Assembly: GCA_024516035.1 (NCBI GenBank)
Contig: CM044961.1
Coordinates: 10,060,094 to 10,124,093 of the forward strand
Reading direction: 5' to 3'
DNA: 64,000 bases
DNA from: Bactericera cockerelli
Lineage: Eukaryota > Arthropoda > Insecta > Hemiptera > Triozidae
Positions 35,500-45,129 of the stretch are shown in pieces; position 1 is the stretch's first letter, and every line of letters begins with the position of its first letter. The position numbers were made by a program, and so were the translations under genes. The notes under the pieces were generated by a model. The model ran no database searches. It worked only from the letters and a program-made list of their open reading frames with translations, and was not told the DNA's origin.

Positions 35500-35680
35500 A
35501 TGGAATCGTGTTGAGCCAGCACCTAAATGGGAAGTATTATGTCACTTCTCGCCCATCAGAGGGGAGGCATACTACGGGATGGGCAGGCTACAACACAGAC
35601 CACAAGCGTCTACAGTAGCTCCTGTTTCTAGCCTACAGAATAAAAAACGGCTGTGAAACACTCATATTTAAAAAAAATGT
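35500..35680 (+). repeat. SINE family D, 5'-truncated copy
   Basis: GTTGAGCCAGCACCTAAATG, GTCACTTCTCGCCCATCAGA, GGCTACAACACAGACCACAA, GCGTCTACAGTAGCTCCTGT and AAACGGCTGTGAAACACTCA match the full copy at 44070-44383; it ends in an A run. Confidence 0.85.
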
Positions 35681-36336
35681 ATATTCAACATACACAGACC
35701 CAAGTGTCTAAAATTTCATCTTTAGATATAAAATCCTTAAGTCTAATCTATGACTGTACCTACAAAATAAATAAAACAAACAAACAGTATTCAACAGTAA
35801 ATATGCCTAGGCCATAAATCCTCCGACAATAGATCCAAACACCATTAGAAACAATAGCATGTATTCTATAAGAGCATTAAAACCGACTGTAAAACCACTT
35901 AAAATCCAATAAATTTTCAAACAATAAAAAGCCATCATAAGGCGAGATAAAAACTAGAACGCACAAGCATGTTTCAGCGCCGTGGTCATAAATTTAAAAA
36001 CAACAACAGGAAAACAAATCCGATTACAAGAGCTAATAAACGCCTTGTAAGTGATTCTCCTCTGTGTAGTGCACATGGTCTATTCAGATCAGGATTGAAG
36101 GGGTTTGATTCAAATACGATTATTTGTCTGAATCAGGAATACGAACGTTTTTATTGAAGGGGATTTTTGTATATTCATCTGTTGTACTTACTGCCATTAT
36201 TTACATAAAATAAAAATTTACAAAGGTATTATAATAATACGAGTAGGTATGCAATTAAAAAGTCATTATCAGCAGTCAGGGCTCATAATTGAGTCAATCA
36301 TGCCTTTTTAAAAGGTGTCTTTTTCAAGACTTTGAA

Positions 36337-36520
36337 TACAGTCGACTGATGAACCTGGATATAAGAGAAACCGCGACTTTAGAGAACAATTTCCAGGTTA
36401 AATTTACCTCTCTGTGAGGTAGAAGGGACCTCTTCATAAGAGAAATCTAGATATAAGACAAAAATTCCAGTCCTTTGAGTCCTTTTAAATCAAGTCCTTT
36501 TATATCAAGGGTCGACTGTA
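36337..36520. mobile_element. pogo-like MITE
   Basis: TACAGTCGACTGATGAACCT at the left and GGGTCGACTGTA at the right form inverted ends with TA at both boundaries. Inside, CCTGGATATAAGAGAAA recurs in inverted form. TIRs of this kind followed by CGATATAA-like motifs are typical of pogo/Tigger elements. No coding capacity. Confidence 0.7.
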
Positions 36521-36599
36521 ACTGACTTCTAGGATACGATTTCACTCAGAGTAAAATATTCCTAAACATATTTAATATGTACCAATGTCCTTATTATGT

Positions 36600-36790
36600 A
36601 GGACCTGGATATAAGAGAGCTGGATTTACGAGAAACCTGGATATAAGAGAACTGGATATACGAGAAACCTGGATATAAGAGAACTGAATTTACGAGAAAC
36701 CTAGATTTGAGAGAGCTGGGTTTACGAGAAACCTGGATATAAGAGAACTGGATTTAAAACAAACCTGAATGTAAGAGAACAATTTCCAGG
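36600..36790 (+). repeat. 32-bp tandem array built from the MITE end
   Basis: About six copies of ACCTGGATATAAGAGAACTG plus GATTTACGAGAA; the first half equals the sub-terminal sequence of the neighbouring MITE. The block AACAATTTCCAGGTCAAAAT after it also matches the MITE interior. Confidence 0.85.
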
Positions 36791-37029
36791 TCAAAATTGC
36801 CTCTCTATAAGGAACAGTGGTACTCTGAAACTTACATCATAGTAGGTCTTACATAGACACTGTAGCAATTAATAATAGATTCAACAAGCAGCATGTATGT
36901 ATGTCAAGGCTCAAATCTCTTCAGTTAACTAATGTTGGAGCTAAATGACATTCGTGTTTTATGATGTCTGATGAGAGATTTAGGATAATGTAAAACTATT
37001 TATGCAGTAGCAAAAATAGTTATACATTT

Positions 37030-37188
37030 TTGGTATTGATTCGAATCCCACCCAATGCATGAATTTTTCCTCATTAATTTGAGTTTGTGACCACATAATG
37101 ATAAGACTCTGAGGGTTAGCTGGTAGAAAATGCTTAACCTCGCCTGGTGGCTACCTTCCACTAAAGAGTGTTATTATTATAAGTAGTT
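37030..37188 (+). repeat. SINE family B, 5'-truncated copy 3
   Basis: GATTCGAATCCCACCCAATG, CATGAATTTTTCCTCATTAA, GGGTTAGCTGGTAGAAAATG, CGCCTGGTGGCTACCTTCCA and TAAAGAGTG with a TTATTATTAT tail. Confidence 0.78.
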
Positions 37189-37700
37189 GGTGTTTCGGAT
37201 GCCCTCTCCGCTCTTCAGAGAGTATAGTTGAGCTTCTTGACATCTTCTGCCTCTTCTGGTCTGTTAGTTTCTCACCCTCATGCCCTGGAGTGATTTCTTC
37301 TGAACAATGCCTCTTTTTGGGGCATTCTTTACTGGGAATTTGCATGTCCGGTTTTTGTTTTGGTCTCTTATGAGTTAAGACCTTTTTCAGCAGCCATTAT
37401 TGAGCCGCCTCCTAGCTCCTGAGAGTTTTATGAAGATCTCTTAGTTATAAAGCGGTCTACCGCTTTTAATGTACTTGAAATGGCCGAAAGTACATGAAAT
37501 GCATGGAACATGTTTTCCGTTACTTACACTCTGCCGCGCTGACTCTTTCTTTGTATAGGCGTTCTGCCACACTCGGCCGAGGTGTTTAATTTTCCTACTG
37601 TAGAAACAAGTTTCTTGTCTGGACAGTATTAAAGTCCAGAAATAAAATTAACTGAGAGATTAGGGCTTTCTCCCCAATCTGTATTTTCAGAAGACAGTAA
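37189..37700. other. complex non-repetitive block, function unknown
   Basis: Higher sequence complexity and GC than its surroundings. A 64-codon frame on the - strand (37151-37345) has no recognised domain. It could be an old transposon, an untranslated exon or regulatory DNA; I cannot decide. Confidence 0.3.
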
Positions 37701-37713
37701 GCATGCCTACATG

Positions 37714-37732
37714 CCCCCCCCCCCCCCCCCCC
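37714..37732. repeat. homopolymer of 19 Cs
   Basis: ATG followed by an unbroken C run. The exact length is prone to sequencing error. Confidence 0.9.
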
Positions 37733-37999
37733 TATTATTTATTTTATTTCCAACAGATCTAGGAGACGGTTATCCATCGTTTGTCTTATTTATTTGTCAT
37801 TCCTCTTCTTTTATTTTTATTCTCCTTCTTGGCCGGCTTTTTCGTGCTTCCTTTCAAGAAATGTTATGAAAAAAAATGTGCTCCTATGTCACAATGGTCC
37901 AAGGATAGAGAGAACGTGTGAGAGAAGAGAGAGACAGAGATGAACAACTTGGTATGCTTTTAGCTTTCATCATGCCAAAAACGCCCCATTTTTTTCATA

Positions 38000-38100
38000 A
38001 TCTTCTCTCTCTCCCTCTCTTTTCCTTCCCTCCCTCCCTCTCTTTTTCTCTCCTTCCTCTCCCTCCCTCTCTCTTTATCTCTCTCCCTTTCCTGTCATAC
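38000..38100. repeat. CT-rich microsatellite
   Basis: CTCTCTCC and CCTCCCTC mixtures. Confidence 0.85.
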
Positions 38101-38154
38101 ATTTAAGAGGAGCAACGACTCTGAGTCTCTAGACTACTCTGTAAATAAGTTTTT

Positions 38155-38205
38155 TTTGTTTAACGGCACTTTCAACTGCATGGTCATATCACGACGGGAA
38201 AAAAA
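38155..38205 (-). repeat. family E SINE 3' end fragment
   Basis: GTTTAACGGCACTTTCAACTG, CATGGTCATATCACGACGGG; the same as at 12238 and 13827. Confidence 0.6.
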
Positions 38206-38650
38206 TGTTTAAAAAAAATACTTGAAGGGCTTATCCTTCAGGATCCTAGGTGTCAGGATAAGAGGGTCCTGACTTCTCAGGGCTGACAGAAATAAATGGA
38301 GGCCTGACGAAAGCCACTCTTGAACAACTTGGAACAAAATACATTAGGCTCCTTAACATAAAATAAAAACACCCTCACACATTGGACTGATGAGAAAAAA
38401 GTCACAACGTGTTTTCAACATGTACCCCAACAACCCCAAACATTGTACAAAACATGGAAGGTATCTACCGCCTACAAAAAATACCCAGACATACTTTAAC
38501 CTTACTCCATCGAGATGTACGTTACATCTACCCTACAAGAACACGAATTTCATTCATTAAAGGTGATCAATACAAACCTACTAGTATTTACAAAAAAAAA
38601 TTGATGAAAAAAAGTTTCGTGATCTAACTCTCAAAACTGTTCGTTAAAAA

Positions 38651-38793
38651 AAAGTTATCATGCATGTGTTAATCACTTCCGATGTCACATCTACTCAAAC
38701 TCGCATTACTAAATCTTTGCTAAAACCGTGACTTGAACCATCGACTCCATGTTACAAGTTCGCCGCCTTATCGATCAAGCTACTGAGGTCGGT
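38651..38793 (-). repeat. SINE family A, copy 7
   Basis: CGATCAAGCTACTGAGGTCG at the head and AAGTTATCATGCATGTGTTA at the 3' end, with TTGAACCATCGACTCCATGT at the B box. Confidence 0.75.
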
Positions 38794-39219
38794 TAACTCT
38801 CATAACTGTTTACGAGGTGACGGAAAAATTTACTTTGCTATGGAAACTTCAAGATGGTATTTAGAAAAGTGTTCGTATATAGAATGAATATTATATAACA
38901 TAGGACACATATTATACTGATACATAATAAACATAAGCACAAATATCTATGTATGCAATGTATGTATAATTTAATTAATTATCTCAAAAAGACACCAACT
39001 GTATTAGGGTGAAGATCCTGACATTTCCATATGGGACGAGAAATAAAATGGAGGGTGGATTGATTGGAGAAGAAGAAGGAGGAGAAGGTGACATGTTTGG
39101 AGATGTAGGGAGACTTGACGTGTTTCAGAGATATAGGGAGACGTTTTAAGGATATGTCAGGGGGATGGGGGATGAAATGCAAAGTCGCTTGTTTCTGTCT
39201 AATTGAAAAAATAACGAAG

Positions 39220-39750
39220 ACACCTCCTCCTCCTTTATCCTTTCTCTTTTCTCCCTTTTCCTTTCTCTTTCTCCTTTCTCTTTTTTCCTTTATCTTTTCT
39301 ATTTTCCCCTTTCTCTTTTCTCCTTTATCTTTTCTATTTTCTCCTTCCTCTTTTCTCCTTTCTATTTTCTCCTTTCTCTTTTCTTTCTCCTTTCTTCTTT
39401 CTCTCCTTTCTCTCCCTTCTTGCCTCTCTCTCCTTTCTCTCGTCTCTCTCCTTTCTCTCCCTTCTCCCCTTCCTTCTTTATCTACTTTCTCTCCCTTCTC
39501 TTCTTTCTTCTTTCTCTCCTTTCTCTCCCTTCTCGCCTCTCTCTCTTTTCTCTCCCTTCTCTCCTACCTCTCCTTTCTCTCCCTTCTCCCCTTCCTTCTT
39601 TATCTACTTTCTCTCCCTTCTCTTCTTTCTTCTTTCTCTCCTTTCTCTCCCTTCTCGCCTCTCTCTCTTTTCTCTCCCTTCTCTCCTACCTCTCCTTTCT
39701 CTCCCTTCTATTCTTTCTCTCCTTCTCCTTCTCTTTCTAATTCTCTACTC
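39220..39750. repeat. polypyrimidine tract with a 122-bp tandem duplication
   Basis: About 530 bases of CTCTTT/CTCC. TATCTACTTTCTCTCCCTTC starts at 39479 and again at 39601, and the flanks match, so a 122-bp segment is duplicated. The 237-codon frame across it is compositional. Confidence 0.9.
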
Positions 39751-39899
39751 TCCATATCCGCCCCTCATCAGGCTGAGCTACATGTCAGAGAAGATAATAT
39801 GCAAAACAGGATTTCTAAACATTTCTGATGGAAATACTTCCAGAATAATTGTTAACATACCGGGTAGTTAATACCTCAAACAAAAGGAAAAGCAAGGTA

Positions 39900-40735
39900 T
39901 TCATGGAGGGGCGCATTACGATTCGGCCCAAAAAGGTTTATGAAAAAGGTTTTCGATTTCAGGTAAAAAAGGTCACCGAACGATTCGTCCCAAAACGTTA
40001 TCTTGACCAAAAAATAAACAACACGATTCGGCCCAGTGCAACATTCTAAGTACAGTACATATTGAGGGATATTTTATTATTCAACATTAAATCACGGAAT
40101 TACCTTCTATGTATATCAGGCTTTGGCCTTCTATGTATTAGGCATGGCCTACTATGTATTTTACCTAACCCAACTATATTCTTGAGGCATGGCCTTCTAT
40201 GCATTTTACCTAACCCTACTATAAACCTGAGGCATTGCCTTATATGTATTAACCCTAACCCTACTATATTCTTGAGGCATGGCCTTCTATGTATTTTACC
40301 TAACCCTACTATATTCTTGAGGCATGGCCTTCTATGTATTTTACCTAACCCTACTATATTCTTGAGGCATGGCCTTCTATGTATTTTACTTAACCCTACT
40401 GTCAAACAGTCAAATAAACACTGATAACAAAAATGACTGTTACTGGTTCAAAACAATAACATCGTGAACATCGCCATTGTTCTCAGTTCTTTCAGGGCAA
40501 CGTTTCCATTCTATTTTATAGGGATTTTTTGGTGGAATGAAAGTGGGACTTTTTGTTAGAATGAAAGTGGGATTTTTTGTGTGGGATCAAAACTTGATAG
40601 TGTGTTTTGGGACGAATCGGGTTATGGGCCGAATCATGCTGTCTTTTTTTGTGTTTTTTTGGGGCCGAATCATGCTATGGAAAAGGTCTACTCAGGTAAT
40701 TTGGGCCGAATCGTGAAGTTCCCTCATGGAGATAT
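39900..40735. mobile_element. putative MITE with inverted GATTCGGCCC motifs
   Basis: The left part has three ACGATTCGGCCCAAAA-like motifs (39918, 39980, 40022) in one orientation. The right part has four in the opposite orientation (about 40613, 40630, 40664, 40703). The ends are similar inverted sequences (CATGGAGGGGCGC..TACGATTCGGCCC versus CCATGAGGGAACTTCACGATTCGGCCC). A 45-bp minisatellite sits in the middle. No protein is encoded. Confidence 0.6.
40120..40402 (+). repeat. 45-bp minisatellite
   Basis: About six units of TTGAGGCATGGCCTTCTATG TATTTTACCTAACCCTACTA TATTC. Because 45 is a multiple of three, both strands stay open and give 15-residue repeat peptides; these are not evidence of a gene. 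Confidence 0.93.
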
Positions 40736-42049
40736 TTTTCTCAGAAAAAGTTGACTTGAAGTGTGATTATTTACAGATAGTCGACTCAAGCTATGATTTA
40801 ATGATTTGAATATTCAGAACAGTCGAAATGTTCTATTTAGTGAACCCTAATTTTAAAGAAGTATCATTGACATTAAATCAAGGAATTTAATTGTGAAGAA
40901 ATAAATTTCATTTGAAAATCAATTTCTTACATGACTTCTACGGGCCTTTAGCAATTAGAATCCGTTCTATTCGACCAAAAATAAAATTTTAAATTTATGA
41001 TTATCTGTTTATCTATACAGAATGTATTTTTTTTTTTTTTTTTTTTTTTCTTTTTTACTTACTATTACCTACACAAGTATAGATACATATACCTATGTAT
41101 ACGTTTGAAAGGCTCTCAGACAATATCTTTAAAACAATTTTCCTGCAAACCACTAGATCACTGTGAACAACCCAGTATATGAGAAAGGAGGATCTAGAAA
41201 CACATCAGAACCTCTACCAACTCCCAGCGTAATTCCATGAAACTGTTAACTTTTGTCAAGCTTATTGTTATAATTCAGCAAATTTTATAAAGTTGTCAAG
41301 CTTAATCAAGCGGGAAGTAGCTTTTTCGAGGAAAGGTAGATTTTCAAATCTCTGGTGGATGTGCCCCCCGCCCCCATGAAGCCAGGTCGAGTTTTGATTC
41401 CCAGCTGAAAATTAAATTAGAAACTCCAACTGAAATTTATCACAAGGGTTGAACATTCATACTACATACGTATGAATGCAATGTATACACATGCATGCTT
41501 TACTCGTATACATTCTACATATATTGACTATTGAGGAGGTACCTATACATATACATTATAACATAGTTACAATGTTGAATTTTGGCTGTACAAAAATTAG
41601 TCACTAATAATTTATTCTAATTAAGTAACATTTTATTTTATTCAGTACGTTGTTATAGTTGTATTAATCGTGTGGCAGTAGATAGTTTTTGCAGAAAGGT
41701 TAAAGCTTGAAAAACTGACAAAAAAACAGGCGAAATAAGAGAGAGAGAAAAGGTGATTTGGAGAAAGAGAGACAAAAATGGTAGAGAAAAGAGGAAGAGA
41801 GAAGAGACAGAGAAACAGCTCGTTTTCATTTTGAACAACTTGAAGGAAGGTTGAAAGGGGGAGAGAAGAAGAGATGTAATAAGAGGAGAAGGGGACAGGG
41901 AGGAGGGATGGAGGAGGTAAGAGGGGGAGGGAGGGAGGGGGGGAGGAGAGAGATAAAAGGGGAGGGGAACTCTACTTTCTGGAATATGTTTTCGACAATC
42001 AGTTGGGAATATTCGTCTGAGCAGTCAACATTAGACGTGAAATAAATTT
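40736..42049. other. gene-free stretch with purine-rich patches
   Basis: T run at 41030-41050, purine-rich tracts at 41725-41820 and 41845-41965. No gene. Confidence 0.55.
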
Positions 42050-42460
42050 ATATATCTCCTCCTTTCTGCTTTCTCTCCTTCTCTCTCTCTCTCTTTCTCT
42101 CTCTCCCTCTCTCTCTCTTTCTCTCCCTCTCTCTCTCTTTCTTTCTCCCTCCCTCACTCACTCTCTCTCTCTCCCTTTCTCCCTTTCTATTGCTCTCTAT
42201 GTCTCTTCCATTTTTTGTGTGTTTCTTCCGCTCTCTCTCTTTCTCTCTCCCTCTCCCTCCCTATATCTCCCTCTCTCTCTCTCTCTCTCTCTCTCCCCCC
42301 CTGTCTATCTCTCTCTCCTTCTCTCCCTCTCTTTCTCCCCATATCTTTCTTTCTCACTCTCTCCTCCTTCTCTATCACTCTTATTTTTTCCTCCCAATTT
42401 TTATTCAATTCTCCCCCTTGCTCTTTATTTTCCATACATCGCTATCGCTCTCGGTTCCAT
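42050..42460. repeat. CT-rich microsatellite block
   Basis: Long CTCTCT runs with CCC interruptions; all frames open by composition. Confidence 0.92.
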
Positions 42461-42629
42461 CATTTTCACAATATTTTCATTTTCCCCTAGCATATTTGAT
42501 TGGTTCTTGTCAACGAACAGTTTTTCAATTTTCATAACAATAGCAAAGCAATCAGAAAACTACTCGAGGAGAATTTTGACATACCCCTTCCCGTTACTTT
42601 TTGGTCGCTTTATTCTATTCTCTTCTTCT

Positions 42630-42732
42630 TTTGTCTCTCTCTTTTTCTCTCTTCTCTCTCTCTCTCTCCTCTCTCTCTTTCCTATCCTCTCTCTCTCTCC
42701 TCTTTCTCTCTCTCTCTTTCATCTTTCTCTCA
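42630..42732. repeat. CT microsatellite
   Basis: CTCTCTCTCC and TTTCTCTC mixtures. Confidence 0.9.
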
Positions 42733-42734
42733 AA

Positions 42735-42853
42735 ATGCTAGTCTCACGTGTTTGAGGGGACCAGAATTTTCTTCAAAAAGTTGGCCCCAACCTTGGTTCG
42801 AACTCGGGATCTCTGAACTATGGGTAGTAGTCACAACCGTTACGCCACTGAGG

Positions 42854-42858
<5 letters not shown>
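42735..42858 (-). repeat. tRNA-derived SINE head, between CT tracts
   Basis: The - strand: GAGCCTCAGTGGCGTAACGG (A box), GATCCCGAGTTCGAACCAAG (B box), TTGGGGCCAACTTTTTGAAG. The acceptor ends do not pair, so this is a SINE head and not a tRNA gene. Confidence 0.55.
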
Positions 42859-42889
<31 letters not shown>

Positions 42890-43554
42890 TTTTTTTTATC
42901 TGTTTCTCTCTCCCCTCTCTCAAAATATCATCCCATATTCCTTTTTTTATGTTCAGTATGCTAATAGGTGCATGTCATGGGATTTCCTTTATTTTTAGCT
43001 TTTTTAACATTTCTTCTTTGAACTCCATTGGGACCAGAAGAAAAAGGCCAAATAAAACAAAACAATCCTGTCAAGACATTCTGTCCCTGTAAAACCACCA
43101 GAACACAAATTTAAACTTACCTTCCGCACAAATTCGATCGTTCAAGATTTATTGACAAGATATGGGTACAATAACAATCTCTAATATCGGATTATCCTGC
43201 AAGAATGATACTAAATACTTAAAGTGATTCTCACATAGGTACATTATTATGTAAGAAAATCAGCTATTTGTGTATCTTCATTCTGCACAAATTGAAAGCC
43301 TCGCTCAAAAGTGAGCTATCTGCATTTTTCAAAATTGTTTTTTTCAGCTCATTGTACACTTATAACTATCGGAGAGCCAGCGGCTCTTCACCAATGAAGC
43401 AGCACATTTTTGTGACCCCGCAACCGTAGAAAAAGCAATTTGCTACGTCATGACTTAAGATTAAATTTTTTCTATTGATTTCATGCTACATGTCCCTGAA
43501 ATCGACGGCCATTGTTAAACAATTACATAATTATGTGAATCAAAATCTCAAATA

Positions 43555-43640
43555 AAGATTGCTCGGAGTGGAATTCGAACTCACGCACCCTCGAAGCATT
43601 TACCTCACAGTGAGACCACCCGAGTTATGTAAAACATGTA
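43555..43640 (-). repeat. tRNA-like SINE head
   Basis: The - strand: ACTCGGGTGGTCTCACTGTG, GAGGTAAATGC, GTGAGTTCGAATTCCACTCC. The T arm is good and acceptor pairing is partial. It could be a tRNA pseudogene or SINE. Confidence 0.5.
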
Positions 43641-43807
43641 ATACTGTGTCCAGGTCCTACCATGGCCGTGTACACAGCTAGTGGATTATAAATACATGAG
43701 TTCTTATCTTACCGGAACATTTGATTAATGGCCCCACTTACGATTGAACAGATCTTATTCTGTACATTGTAATCATCAACATAATCAGTATTTCCATAAT
43801 CCAGCCA

Positions 43808-44000
43808 TCCAGCGTCGATGGCACGTTGAATACACCAGTTCTCGTTCTGTCACTGAAGTTAAGCAACGTCCAGCGAGGTTAGGACTTTAATGGGTGACTC
43901 GTGATGATGGCTATTTTCGGCCCCATTCAGGCTGGGTGAGGTTAATTTGCGTTGCTGGTATGTACGTTTCACGCGAATGGAGTTTAACAATGCGTTTGAC
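43808..44000 (+). repeat. 5S-rRNA-derived SINE, family E, copy 2 (longest head)
   Basis: GGCACGTTGAATACACCAGT, TCTCGTTCTGTCACTGAAGT, TAAGCAACGTCCAGCGAGGT and TAGGACTTTAATGGGTGACT follow the order of animal 5S rRNA from about base 10 to base 90, including the A-box and C-box promoter regions. It then changes to the family body GGCTGGGTGAGGTTAAT, GAATGGAGTTTAACA. A 5S gene would not continue this way. Confidence 0.85.
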
Positions 44001-44069
44001 AGCCAAAAAATAAGGAAAGTAAAAAGTCATCAGAATCATAAATAGGTTTATACAGTATAGGTACACTAT

Positions 44070-44383
44070 ATTTTTTTTATTTTTTTTTTAAAGATGAGTG
44101 TTTCACAGCCGTTTTTATTTCGTAGTCATGAAACAGGAGCTACTGTAGACGCTTGTGGTCTGTGTTGTAGCCTACCCATCCCGTAGTATGCCTGCCCTCT
44201 GATGGGCAAGAAGTGACACAATACTTCCCAATTAGGTGCTGGGTCAACACGAACGCACATTAAGGTATCCCTTACAAACTATTGTAACCAAATTAAGAAT
44301 ACAATTTTTTGTCGGCACGGGGGATCGAACCCGGGACCTTCCCCATGGCAAGCGAGTGCTTAACCACTGAGCTAATAGCGCGC
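44070..44383 (-). repeat. SINE family D, full-length copy
   Basis: On the - strand a tRNA-like head (TTAGCTCAGTGGTTAAGCAC, GGTCCCGGGTTCGATCCCCC) is joined to a body of about 200 bases (GTTGACCCAGCACCTAATTG .. AAAACGGCTGTGAAACACTC) and an A-rich tail at 44069-44090. The acceptor halves do not pair, so the head is not a tRNA gene. A second body copy lies at 35500. Confidence 0.88.
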
Positions 44384-44759
44384 TTTTATACTTGTACATA
44401 ATTATGATCATCATGATTAAGACATCTACTGCCCTTACTATCATTATTACTTGCATAAATATCAGCATCAGTATTTGCATCATGAAGAATGTCATCATCT
44501 CTTGGACCTTTTCTTCTTCTTCTTCAATTAATGCATTTAAAATGTCGATGCATCAAAGTGCAAATATGAGCAACTGATAACACTCGCATTATGGACAGAA
44601 GGCATTACTCATCCGCTTTCATTTACTTGCGATACTCAGGCATGGTCTGACATGCTAGGTTTTGTCAAGTTGAGGTATCGAACCTTTAATTTTTTAATCT
44701 ATTACAGACTGACATCACTATGAAGAAATAATAATGGTAGGTATACTCCTTAGATAGAG

Positions 44760-44975
44760 AGGACATAAAAGAAGCAGAAGAAAATGAGAGAAGGAGAGAT
44801 AGAGAGGGAATAAAGAGAAAGAGAAAGAGAGAGAAGAGTGAGAATAAAAGAGAGAGAGGGAATAAGAGAGAGAGAGAATAAGAGAGAGAGAGAGAGAATG
44901 AGAGAGAGAGAGAGAATAAGAGAGAGAGAGAGAGGGAATGAGAGAGAGAGAGAGAGAGGGAATGAGAGAGACAAA
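44760..44975. repeat. (GA)n-rich tract
   Basis: GAGAGAGAGAATAA and GAGAGGGAATGA units repeat with a 12-30 bp rhythm. Confidence 0.9.
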
Positions 44976-45129
44976 GACAAACATACAAGAGACAGAACAT
45001 GCAAGTGAAATGTTCGCTGTGTCATGTTGTTTGTCAGCAGTCCAAACTTCATCATTTTCATGCTATCCCTGCAATCTCTCTCTCTCTCTCTCTCCCTCAT
45101 ACAAGGAGTCAGGAGTTAGGGCCGAATTA

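Noticed and set aside
39115..39828. 237-codon open frame, the second longest + strand frame
   Set aside because: It is a translation of a polypyrimidine microsatellite (Ser/Phe/Leu/Pro only); other frames over the same tract are open too.
40062..40424. 120-codon frame with 15-residue repeats (and its antisense partner)
   Set aside because: The unit is 45 bp, a multiple of three, so both strands stay open without selection.
43812..43910. 5S rRNA gene
   Set aside because: Diverged from 5S in stems, lacks the 3' end, and runs on into a body shared with other dispersed copies; it is a SINE head.
44310..44383. tRNA gene (GCC-like anticodon)
   Set aside because: The acceptor halves (GCGCGCT and GTGCCGA) do not pair and the sequence continues into a repeated body with an A tail.
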